Below are positions 35,598 to 42,957 of a DNA stretch of 64,000 bases, one piece after another. The stretch's first letter is position 1. Every line of letters begins with the position of its first letter. This stretch comes from Bordetella petrii. Its GTDB lineage: Bacteria; Pseudomonadota; Gammaproteobacteria; Burkholderiales; Burkholderiaceae_B. Location: assembly GCF_017356245.1 (NCBI RefSeq), contig NZ_JAFMZZ010000004.1:280741-344740 (forward strand). The letters run 5' to 3'. The notes beneath the pieces are model-generated. The model had not been told where the DNA came from, made no database searches, and saw nothing but the letters and a program-made list of their open reading frames with translations. Both the position numbers and the translations under genes were made by a program.

Positions 35598-36839
35598 ATG
35601 ACAACAGCATCGACTCACACCGGCCCGCTGGCCGGCATGCGCGTACTCGAACTGGCGCAGATCATGGCGGGGCCGACCTGCGGCATGATGCTGGCGGACA
35701 TGGGCGCCGACGTGGTGAAGGTGGAGAAACTGCCCGGCGGCGATGATTCGCGCGGCTACAGTGAACCGGTGGTCAACGGCGTGTCGGCGCCCTTCATGAT
35801 TTTGAACCGCAACAAGCGCGGCATCGCCCTGAACCTGAAAACCGAGCAAGGGCGCGAGATTCTGCTGCGCATGGTGCGCGATGCGGACGTGCTGACCGAA
35901 AACTACCGGCGCGGCACGCTGGAAAAACTGGGCCTGGGCTACGACCTGCTGTCCGGCATCAATCCCGGCCTGATCTACTGCGCGGTATCGGGCTACGGCC
36001 GCGACGGCCCGTACGGCGACAAGGCCGGCTTCGACCTGATCGCGCAGGGCTTTGCGGGGCTGATGTCGATCACCGGCGAGCCCGAAGGGGCGCCCGTCAA
36101 GACCGGCAACTCTATCGCCGACATCAACGCCGGCATTCTTGCCACGGTAGGCATTCTGGCGGCGTATGCGCACAAGCAGAAGACGGGGCGCGGCCAGGTG
36201 GTGGAAACCTCGCTGATGGAGGCGGCGCTGCAGCAGACGTATTGGCATGCCGCAACCTACTTCGCCACCGGCGTGTCGCCCGGGCCGACCGGATCGGCGC
36301 ATTTGCTGACGGCCCCTTACCAGGCATTCGAAACGCAGGACGGCTGGATCAATATCGGCGGCGCGAACCAGGCCAACTGGGAACGCATCGCGCAGGTGCT
36401 GGGCCACCCCGAATGGTGCGCGGACCCGCGCTTTAACAACAACAAGGCGCGCATGCAGAACCTGGACAGCCTGACGGCCGCCATGAGCGGCGTGTTGCGC
36501 CAGCATGGGCGCGACCACTGGCTGGCGGCATTCGACGCGGCCGGCGTGCCGGCGGGACCGGTGCACGACATCGGCCAGGCGCTGACGCATCCGCAGGTGC
36601 TGGCGCGCAACATGGTGGTAGAGCTGCGGCATCCGCAGGCCGGCCCCACCCGGGCGCTGGGCTGCCCCATTCACTTTTCCGAAACGCCCGCGCAAGTGCG
36701 GCGCCCGGCGCCGATGCTGGGCGAGCATACGCGCGAACTGCTGGGCGAGTACGGCTACAGCCCGGCGCAGATTGACGGCTTCGCCTCGGCCGGCGTGGTG
36801 CAGGACGCCGCGGCCGGCAATGCGCCGCCGGTTACATGA
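35598..36839 (+). CDS. CaiB/BaiF (class III) CoA-transferase
   Basis: 413 residues. Family marks are LAGMRVLELAQIMAGPTCGMMLADMGADVVKVE at the start (in parts), NRNKRGIALNLKTEQGRE, and KTGNSIADINAG, whose Asp corresponds to the catalytic Asp of formyl-CoA transferase. FDLIAQGFAGLMSITGE and TAPYQAFETQDGWI follow as usual. It moves CoA between acids. The ATG at 35598 is preceded by GGAGATGGA. It is the last gene of the operon and probably activates the imported carboxylate. Confidence 0.92.
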   Translation: MTTASTHTGPLAGMRVLELAQIMAGPTCGMMLADMGADVVKVEKLPGGDDSRGYSEPVVNGVSAPFMILNRNKRGIALNLKTEQGREILLRMVRDADVLTENYRRGTLEKLGLGYDLLSGINPGLIYCAVSGYGRDGPYGDKAGFDLIAQGFAGLMSITGEPEGAPVKTGNSIADINAGILATVGILAAYAHKQKTGRGQVVETSLMEAALQQTYWHAATYFATGVSPGPTGSAHLLTAPYQAFETQDGWINIGGANQANWERIAQVLGHPEWCADPRFNNNKARMQNLDSLTAAMSGVLRQHGRDHWLAAFDAAGVPAGPVHDIGQALTHPQVLARNMVVELRHPQAGPTRALGCPIHFSETPAQVRRPAPMLGEHTRELLGEYGYSPAQIDGFASAGVVQDAAAGNAPPVT

Positions 36840-37064
36840 ACACAGATATAACTAGAATCATCCAGACAAAATAACTAGCATGACTGCTGCCGCCATTTGC
36901 AGAAATCAAGATACTGCCCTATGCCGCATCGGCGCGGGCGTGGCGATTGGGTCGATACGAGGTTCCGATTCCGCCAATCCATCCGAGCCCGGCATCAACC
37001 AGCTGGCATGTCGACATGGGGCGCCAGCAATAAACCTGTTCGTGGCAGGCCTGCAGTACAAGTT
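36840..37064 (+). other. Intergenic region with a possible outer-membrane protein remnant
   Basis: 225 bases between the CoA-transferase and the convergent gspC. ATAACTAG occurs twice (about 36848 and 36871). A 62-codon frame at 36880-37068 ends NLFVAGLQYKF, which resembles the final strand and terminal Phe of a porin, but nothing before it looks like a beta-barrel. It may be a decayed fragment. Confidence 0.25.
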
Positions 37065-37583
37065 CTAGGGCCGCGCCCCGATGGCGGGGACGAAGCCCTG
37101 GTCGGCGCTCAGCGGGCCGGCCGGCGGCGCGATGCGTTCGATGATGCCGTCCTGGTCGATGGACACGCCTTTTGCCGACACCCCGACCAGCGTGACGCCG
37201 GGCGCCAGGTTCTGCCCCACCCGATAAGCCTGCGCCGGGCCGCCGTCAATAGAAAGCAGCGCGGCGCCTCCCGAGGCGTCGCCGGTTGCGATCAGCCCGT
37301 TCACGCTGACACGCACGCGCAGCGCCGCGCCCCCGAACCAGCGCGCGGCGGGCGCCGTATCGGGGCCCGCGTCGGGCGTGGCCTCCAGCATCGGGGGCAG
37401 CGCGCGGGGCGCGGGCGCGAAAATCAGCGCGCCCCATACGCCCACGCCCACCGTGAAGGCCAGCACCGACAGGCGCCGGACCCACACCGGCCCATCGGCC
37501 ACGAAGAACCCTGTGGGCCCTACCACCGGACCAGATCTCCAACGCTGGCAACAGCCTTCAATTTCTTTCCCCGGCGCCTGCAT
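37065..37583 (-). CDS. gspC: Type II secretion system protein GspC (short form)
   Basis: 172 residues. A short cytoplasmic tail and one membrane helix (VRRLSVLAFTVGVGVWGALI) are followed by a Pro/Ala linker. The homology region domain comes next, with FGGAALRVRVSVNGLIATGD, SIDGGPAQAYRVGQNLAPGVTLVGVSAKGVSI in parts. GspC links the inner-membrane platform to the GspD secretin. No PDZ or coiled-coil domain follows, so it is a short GspC. It is divergent from gspG, an arrangement also known in Burkholderia. Start choice is uncertain by a few residues. Confidence 0.8.
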   Translation of the reverse strand: MQAPGKEIEGCCQRWRSGPVVGPTGFFVADGPVWVRRLSVLAFTVGVGVWGALIFAPAPRALPPMLEATPDAGPDTAPAARWFGGAALRVRVSVNGLIATGDASGGAALLSIDGGPAQAYRVGQNLAPGVTLVGVSAKGVSIDQDGIIERIAPPAGPLSADQGFVPAIGARP

Positions 37584-37716
37584 GGCGCGGCAGCAATTTG
37601 ATGTAGAAATGACTCAAAATGACTTGTTTTATATATACTTGTACTAATTTTTAACATAACGGTCACAAGATTAAAAACTTGTGCCAAAAGACAAACCCAT
37701 CCAAGGGGGAGACAAG
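37584..37716. promoter_or_regulatory. Divergent promoter region of gspC and the gsp operon
   Basis: This AT-rich segment (about 37600-37680), in strongly GC-rich surroundings, contains TTGTTTTATATATACTTG and ATTTTTAACATAAC, good candidates for -10/-35 elements in both directions. A short ATGACT direct repeat lies near 37606-37624. No GTGACAA copies like those at 53.9 kb are present. Confidence 0.5.
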
Positions 37717-38169
37717 GTGGGGCATCCAAGGGGCAGTTCCGCGCCGTGCCCTGGCAACCGCCGCCAGCAGGGCTTCTCGCTGATAGAGATCATGGTCGTG
37801 GTGGTCATCATGGGCATCATGGCCACGCTGATCGTGCCCAACCTGATGGACCGCCCCGATCAGGCGCGCATTGTGGCGGCGCGCCAGGATGTGGCTGCCC
37901 TGATGCAGGCGCTGAAGCTCTACCGGCTGGACAACGGACGCTATCCCACCGCCGAGCAGGGCCTGGACATCCTGGCCGGCGCGCCGCAGCCCGGCCAGCC
38001 GGGCAGCCGGCGCGCGTACATGGACCGCCTGCCCGCGGACCCCTGGGGCACCCCGTATCAATACCTGAACCCTGGGGTGCATGGGGAAATCGACGTCTTT
38101 TCCCTGGGCGCCGACGGCAAAGCGGGAGGCGACGACAACGATGCCGACATCGGCTCCTGGTCTTTATAG
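37717..38169 (+). CDS. gspG: Major pseudopilin GspG
   Basis: 150 residues. The prepilin leader ends RQQG before FSLIEIMVVVVIMGIM, with the conserved Glu5 after cleavage by the prepilin peptidase. The C-terminal part has YPTAEQGLDIL, DPWGTPYQYLNPG and SLGADGKAGGDDNDADI, the calcium-binding end of GspG. The start is GTG at 37717, with AAGGGGGAG well placed upstream; the GTG at 37681 lacks a site. It forms the pseudopilus that pushes cargo through the secretin. Confidence 0.96.
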   Translation: MGHPRGSSAPCPGNRRQQGFSLIEIMVVVVIMGIMATLIVPNLMDRPDQARIVAARQDVAALMQALKLYRLDNGRYPTAEQGLDILAGAPQPGQPGSRRAYMDRLPADPWGTPYQYLNPGVHGEIDVFSLGADGKAGGDDNDADIGSWSL

Positions 38170-38665
38170 GCCGCGCGCGTGGCAACAAGGCTTTTCCCTG
38201 CTGGAAATGCTGGTGGTGCTGGCCATTATCGGCATCGCGACGGCAACGATCAGCGTCCAGGCCTTTCCGGACGCCGATGCCCGCGCGCTGCGCCAGGACG
38301 CCCGCCGCCTTGCGCACCTGTTCGCCGCGGCCCAGGCCGAAGCCCGCCGCGACGGCAGCCCCATTGCCTGGCAATACGATGGCCAGGGCTATGCGTTTGT
38401 GCATGAACCGCGCAATCTGTTCCTGCCCACCGGCCTGGCGCGGCAAACCGGGCCGGCGCGCGCAGAACGCTTTGCCGAAGCCAGCCCGCTGCGCCCGCGC
38501 GCCTGGATGTCCGGCAATGCCATCGAGGTGCGTGTCGAGCCCCCCGCGTCGACCCTGTTCAGCGCGGAATGGGCGTCGGGCCCCGCGGCCGTGGAACTGC
38601 ATGACGGCACGCACACGGTGCGCATCGTGCGTACGGGCGCGGGCCGGTATCTGGTGCGGCCATGA
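38141..38665 (+). CDS. gspH: Minor pseudopilin GspH
   Basis: 174 residues, overlapping gspG by 29 bases. Leader WQQG is followed by FSLLEMLVVLAIIGIA with Glu5. The remainder matches the GspH/FimT domain (RRLAHLFAAAQAEARRDG, and a C-terminal VELHDGTHTVRIVRTGAGRY). It is part of the pseudopilus tip. The ATG at 38141 is used because of GGGAGG upstream; the frame starts earlier, inside gspG. Confidence 0.88.
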   Translation: MPTSAPGLYRPRAWQQGFSLLEMLVVLAIIGIATATISVQAFPDADARALRQDARRLAHLFAAAQAEARRDGSPIAWQYDGQGYAFVHEPRNLFLPTGLARQTGPARAERFAEASPLRPRAWMSGNAIEVRVEPPASTLFSAEWASGPAAVELHDGTHTVRIVRTGAGRYLVRP

Positions 38666-39033
38666 AGCCGCCGCGCCGCCAACAGGGGTTCACGCTGCTG
38701 GAAGTGCTGATCGCGCTGGCCATCGTCAGCATTGCCCTGGCGGCGGCCATGCGGGCGCTGGGCGTGGGCGCGGGCAATGTCCTGGCCGCGCAGCAGCGCA
38801 GCCTGGCCCTGCAGGCCGCCGAGAATCGCCTGGCCGAACTGCGCCTGATGCGCGCCTTTCCCGCCCCCGGGCGCAACGCCGAACCCTGCCCGCAGGGGCC
38901 GCTTGCCTTGATATGCGAGCAGCAATTCCAGCGCACGGTCAACGGCAGTTTCAGGCTGGCCACGGTGCGGGCGCGCCTGCCCGGCGGGCCGGTGCTGGCA
39001 GAGGTCAATGGCCTGCTGTCGCTGTTGCCATGA
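38662..39033 (+). CDS. gspI: Minor pseudopilin GspI
   Basis: 123 residues with a leader RRQQG and FTLLEVLIALAIVSIAL. LQAAENRLAELRL is the typical family block after the first helix. GspI starts the tip complex with J and K. ATGA overlaps join it to gspH and gspJ. Confidence 0.92.
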   Translation: MKPPRRQQGFTLLEVLIALAIVSIALAAAMRALGVGAGNVLAAQQRSLALQAAENRLAELRLMRAFPAPGRNAEPCPQGPLALICEQQFQRTVNGSFRLATVRARLPGGPVLAEVNGLLSLLP

Positions 39034-39635
39034 GGCGCGCGCGCGCGGCCCAGCAGGGCTTCACCCTGATCGAAGTGCTGGTGGCCCTGGCGCTGATGGC
39101 GCTGCTGAGCCTGATTTCGTGGCGCGCCCTGGATATGGTGGAACGGTCCAGCGAGCGCCTGCAGGCCAGCGGCGACGACACGCTGGCGCTGGTGCGGGTG
39201 CTGGGCCAGATAGAAAGCGATATCGGCCGGCATGCGGGCAACGGCGTCCTGCCCTCGGGCACGCCGTGGAATCCGTCGGCCCGCGCCGGCGCCCTGCTGC
39301 CGCCCGGCATCCAGTGGCACGACCCGGTGCTGTCGCTGGTGCGCTCGGCCCAGGGCGGCGCCTGGCAGCAAGTGGCCTGGGGCACGGAAAACGGCAGCCT
39401 GCGGCGGGCGGCGGGGCCGGCCGCGCGGACATTGCCTTTACCCGAGGCCCGGGCCGGCGAGGTCATGCTGGAACATATCAATGTGTTTGCCGTGCGGGCC
39501 TGGATACCGGGCCAGGGCTGGACGCTGCCCGGGGCGTCCAATGCCCGGAAGTCGGCGACCGGGCTGGAGATCACCATCGGGCGCCGGCACAACGGCCGCA
39601 ACGAGATCTACCGCAAAGTGGTGCAGCTGCCATGA
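39030..39635 (+). CDS. gspJ: Minor pseudopilin GspJ
   Basis: 201 residues with a leader AQQG and FTLIEVLVALALMALLSL. ALVRVLGQIESDIGRH and LEITIGRRHNGRNEIYRKVV are typical of the family. It forms the tip trimer with I and K. It overlaps gspI and gspK by four bases each. Confidence 0.92.
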   Translation: MRRARAAQQGFTLIEVLVALALMALLSLISWRALDMVERSSERLQASGDDTLALVRVLGQIESDIGRHAGNGVLPSGTPWNPSARAGALLPPGIQWHDPVLSLVRSAQGGAWQQVAWGTENGSLRRAAGPAARTLPLPEARAGEVMLEHINVFAVRAWIPGQGWTLPGASNARKSATGLEITIGRRHNGRNEIYRKVVQLP

Positions 39636-40570
39636 CCGCGCCCTGGTCCGCCTTGCGCAGCCCGTCGCCGGGCCCGGAACGCCACCCCGGCTCGCAACGG
39701 GGCATGGCCGTAATTGCCGCGCTGGTGGTGGTTGCGGCGGCCGCCATCACCGCCGCTGCCATTCTGGAACGGCAGGCGCTACTGGTGGACACGCTTACCG
39801 TTGAACGCGACCGCACGGACGCGCAATGGATACTGCGCGGCGGCCTGGACTGGTCGCGCATCATTCTGCTGAACGACGCCCGCCGCAATGCGGTCACCCG
39901 CAACAGCGCGGTGTGGGCCCAGCCCATCGTGGGGCTGGAAATCAGCACCCCCGACGGCATGCGCAAGGCCTATTTTTCAGGGCAGATCGAGGACGAGCAA
40001 GGCAAGTACAACATCTGGCGCTTGGCGCAACAGGGCGTGGTGCGGCCCCGGGAACTGGCGGTGCTGCGCAAGCTGCTGGCGGCCCTGGGCCTGCAGGAAT
40101 CATTGGCCCAGACCGTGGCCAGCCGGGTCGCCGATTCGCAGGGCGGCCCGGGCCGCCGGCAGGCCCGGCCGGGCTTGCGCACGCCGGGCGAGCTGGCCGG
40201 GCTGGAAGGCATATCGCCCGACGTCGCGGCCACGCTGTCGGGCTATTTGACAGTGCTGCCGCAGGAAACGCCCATCAACGTCAACACCGCCAGCGCCGAG
40301 GTGCTGAGCGCCGGCATTCCCGGCCTGGACCTGGCGCGCGCCCGCGATCTTGCCGGCCAGCGCGACCGCGGGCAATGGTTCAACGACGGCGCCGATTTTT
40401 ACCAGCGGCTGGGCAAGCCCGGCGCCGCCCACGGCGTTCCGATCAGCGTGCGCAGCGAATGGTTCAAGGTGACCGGCCAGGTCAGCATCCACGACACCCC
40501 CATCACGATGCAGGCGCTGCTGTATCGCCAGGGCGACGAGCCGCCCGCCATACAGTGGCTGGGAGGCTGA
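39632..40570 (+). CDS. gspK: Minor pseudopilin GspK
   Basis: 312 residues. The leader ends SQRG and the mature helix begins MAVIAALVVVAA, without Glu5 as is normal for GspK, the cap of the pseudopilus. The large helical domain includes GKYNIWRLAQQGV and INVNTASAEVLSAGIPGLDLARA, a helix-hairpin-helix like stretch of the family. It is translationally coupled to gspJ. Confidence 0.93.
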   Translation: MTAPWSALRSPSPGPERHPGSQRGMAVIAALVVVAAAAITAAAILERQALLVDTLTVERDRTDAQWILRGGLDWSRIILLNDARRNAVTRNSAVWAQPIVGLEISTPDGMRKAYFSGQIEDEQGKYNIWRLAQQGVVRPRELAVLRKLLAALGLQESLAQTVASRVADSQGGPGRRQARPGLRTPGELAGLEGISPDVAATLSGYLTVLPQETPINVNTASAEVLSAGIPGLDLARARDLAGQRDRGQWFNDGADFYQRLGKPGAAHGVPISVRSEWFKVTGQVSIHDTPITMQALLYRQGDEPPAIQWLGG

Positions 40571-40595
40571 CATCAAACACACACTACGCCTGGCT

Positions 40596-41597
40596 TTGCC
40601 TCCTGTTGCGGCCATCACGCCGCAGTCGATGATGGCTTTTGCGCTGTTCGGCCGCGGCGGAAACCTGCTGCGCAGCGGCGAAATGCCGCTTGCGGCGCTT
40701 GCCCGATCCGTTCCGGTCGGCCACGTGGAAGCCATTCTGCATCCTCACGACGCCGTGGTCGTGACGGCGCAGCTGCCGCCCGTGCCGGCAAGGCTGCTGG
40801 AGTCCGCGGTGCGCGGCAGCGTCGAATCGCTGGCGCTGAGCGACACGGCCGAGCTCTGCATCGCCCACGGGCCGCGCGCCGCCGATGGCAGCGTCTGCAT
40901 TGCCTGGGCCAGCCGCCAGGCGCTGCTGGACGCCTGGCGCGGCCTGGCCGATGCCGGGCTCGAGCTGGCCGCGATTGTGCCCCACGCCCTGGCGCTGCCC
41001 GCAGGCGATCCCCACCCCGGACAGGCGCTGGCGCTGCCGGTGGACGCGCGCTGGCGGGCCACGCTGCCCCGCTGGTCGCTGGCGCGGCCCGAATGGCGCC
41101 CGGTGCGGTCCGCGCACCGCTGGCGCGGCGCCGCGCTGTGGGCGGGCGCCGCGGCGCTGCTGTGGCTGCTGGGCTTGAACATCTATGCCGCGCAGTTGCG
41201 CAGCGAAGCCCGGTCCGTCCAGGCCGCCACCGAGCAGGCTGTGCGCAAGGCGTTTCCTTCCATGAGCATCATCATCGATCCGGTCCGCCAGGTGCAGAAC
41301 CTGCGCAACCAGCTGCGCGTGGCCGGCGGCGCCGCCAGCGCGGACGGCTTCATGCCGCTGGTGCTGGGCGCGGCGCAAGTGCTGGGATTCGCCGCCGGGC
41401 ACGTTGCCTCGCTGCGCTACGAAGAAGGCGTGCTGACCCTGGTGCTGGCGCCAGGCTATCAACCCCCGGCCAATGAGGCTGCGCTGCACCAGGCCGCGGC
41501 GGTGCGGTCGCTGCTGCTGCAAAAGGACGATGATGCCGCCCATACCTGGCACGTCCGGCAGGCCGGCATTGCCGAACCCGACGCGAGGCGCCCATGA
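40596..41597 (+). CDS. gspL: Type II secretion protein GspL
   Basis: 333 residues from a TTG at 40596. A cytoplasmic actin-like domain (about 1-165) is followed by one membrane helix (GAALWAGAAALLWLLGLNIYA) and a periplasmic ferredoxin-like domain. GspL recruits the GspE ATPase to the inner membrane. The start is doubtful: the frame is open upstream to the gspK stop, and ATC at 40572 would add IKHTLRLA, a normal GspL beginning, with GGGAGG (40561-40566) at ideal distance. The TTG has no such site. An ATC start is possible but rare. Confidence 0.82.
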   Translation: MPPVAAITPQSMMAFALFGRGGNLLRSGEMPLAALARSVPVGHVEAILHPHDAVVVTAQLPPVPARLLESAVRGSVESLALSDTAELCIAHGPRAADGSVCIAWASRQALLDAWRGLADAGLELAAIVPHALALPAGDPHPGQALALPVDARWRATLPRWSLARPEWRPVRSAHRWRGAALWAGAAALLWLLGLNIYAAQLRSEARSVQAATEQAVRKAFPSMSIIIDPVRQVQNLRNQLRVAGGAASADGFMPLVLGAAQVLGFAAGHVASLRYEEGVLTLVLAPGYQPPANEAALHQAAAVRSLLLQKDDDAAHTWHVRQAGIAEPDARRP

Positions 41598-42178
41598 GCA
41601 CGCGTCCCGCGGCCGCCGCACCCGTACGCCGGCGCATCGCCGTTATCGGGCAGCAGGCGCATGCGTGGTGGCGCACGCGCACGCCGCGCGAACGCACGCT
41701 GCTGAGCGTGGCCCTGGCTGCCCTGGCCGCAACGCTGGCATGGACGCTGGCGATACGGCCCGCGCTGCACACCATCGCGCAGGCGCGGCAACAACTGCCG
41801 CGACTGCACGCCGACGCCGCCCGCGTAGACGCCTTGATTGCCGAAGCGCGCGGCCTGGAACAGGCCGAGTCGGGCCGCATGGATGCGGCAAACCTGGCCG
41901 GCGCCTTGCGCGCCAGCCTGCAGCGCGCCGGCCTGCAGGCATCGGCGGTGGTCAGTGAAGAGCCTGCGGCGGGCGACGGCTTGCCGCGGCAGTGGGATAT
42001 TGCGCTGCTCAATGCCGACGTCGCGCGCGTGATGAAGTGGCTGGCCGAGCTGCCCTACCTGTTGCATGTGCAGACCCGGTTTGTGGAACTGGCGCGCGCC
42101 AATATCGACGGCCGCGATCGGCCCGGCAGCGTGACCGGGCGTGTGCGCGTGTCTTTGCCGGTGGAGCGCAAGCAATGA
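41594..42178 (+). CDS. gspM: Type II secretion protein GspM
   Basis: 194 residues. A short cytoplasmic tail precedes one membrane helix (TLLSVALAALAATLAWTLAIRP). A periplasmic coiled-coil and small alpha/beta domain follow, with VMKWLAELPYLLHVQTRFVELAR near the end. It partners GspL. The start overlaps gspL (ATGA). Confidence 0.88.
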   Translation: MSTRPAAAAPVRRRIAVIGQQAHAWWRTRTPRERTLLSVALAALAATLAWTLAIRPALHTIAQARQQLPRLHADAARVDALIAEARGLEQAESGRMDAANLAGALRASLQRAGLQASAVVSEEPAAGDGLPRQWDIALLNADVARVMKWLAELPYLLHVQTRFVELARANIDGRDRPGSVTGRVRVSLPVERKQ

Positions 42179-42924
42179 GCCGGCGCATCGCGCTGCGCAT
42201 CGCCGGGCTGGCCCTGCTGGCCTGCTGCGCGGCCGTGCCGGTTCTGCCCGCGCGCTGGATCATGGCCCTGCTGCCGGCCAGCTGGCCGCTGACCGTGGTG
42301 GATGCCCGCGGAACCCTGTGGGCCGGCAGCGCGACCCTGGCCGTGGGCACCGCCGCGCGCCGCCGCACCCTGCCCGACCCCGTGCAATGGCGGCTGTCGT
42401 TCGCCCCGATGCCCAGGCTGGCGGTCTCGCACCCCTGGCTGGGCGGCCCCGTCAACATGACGCCCGGGTGGCAGGGCATCAAAGTATCGGGCCAGACACT
42501 GCAATTGCCCGCTGCCGTGCTGGGCACCCTGGACGCCCGCATCGCCGCCGTCGGCCCGGGCGGCGAACTGTCGGCCCGCTGGCCGGCGGTAGTCATCGGG
42601 GCCGCCGGCCAGCCGGCGGGCACCCGGCTGCTGGACGTGGAATGGCGCAACGCCGCCTCGTCGCTGACACCCGTGCGGCCGCTGGGCGATTACGTGCTCG
42701 CCCTGAAACAGGGCCGGCACGGCCAGGCCGACTTGCTGCTGAGCACGCGGCAGGGCCCGCTGCTGCTGAATGGCGCCGGCACCCTGGGCAGCCGCGGCTT
42801 GCGCTTCGAAGGCAGCGCGCAAGCCGACCCCGGCGCCGAAGCACACATCCATGCCGGGCTGCACGACCTGCTGGCCGCGCTCGGCCCCCGGAAAAACAAC
42901 CAGGCGCTCTTGAGCTTTCGCTAG
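42175..42924 (+). CDS. gspN: Type II secretion protein GspN
   Basis: 249 residues with an N-terminal hydrophobic helix and a periplasmic beta-rich domain typical of GspN: LPASWPLTVVDARGTLWAGSA, LSFAPMPRLAVSHPWLGG and YVLALKQGRHGQADLLLST. It is an accessory inner-membrane component, not present in all systems. It overlaps gspM by four bases. Confidence 0.85.
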   Translation: MSRRIALRIAGLALLACCAAVPVLPARWIMALLPASWPLTVVDARGTLWAGSATLAVGTAARRRTLPDPVQWRLSFAPMPRLAVSHPWLGGPVNMTPGWQGIKVSGQTLQLPAAVLGTLDARIAAVGPGGELSARWPAVVIGAAGQPAGTRLLDVEWRNAASSLTPVRPLGDYVLALKQGRHGQADLLLSTRQGPLLLNGAGTLGSRGLRFEGSAQADPGAEAHIHAGLHDLLAALGPRKNNQALLSFR

Positions 42925-42957
42925 CGCGTCCTGAAGAACCAGGCCATCGATACTGTC

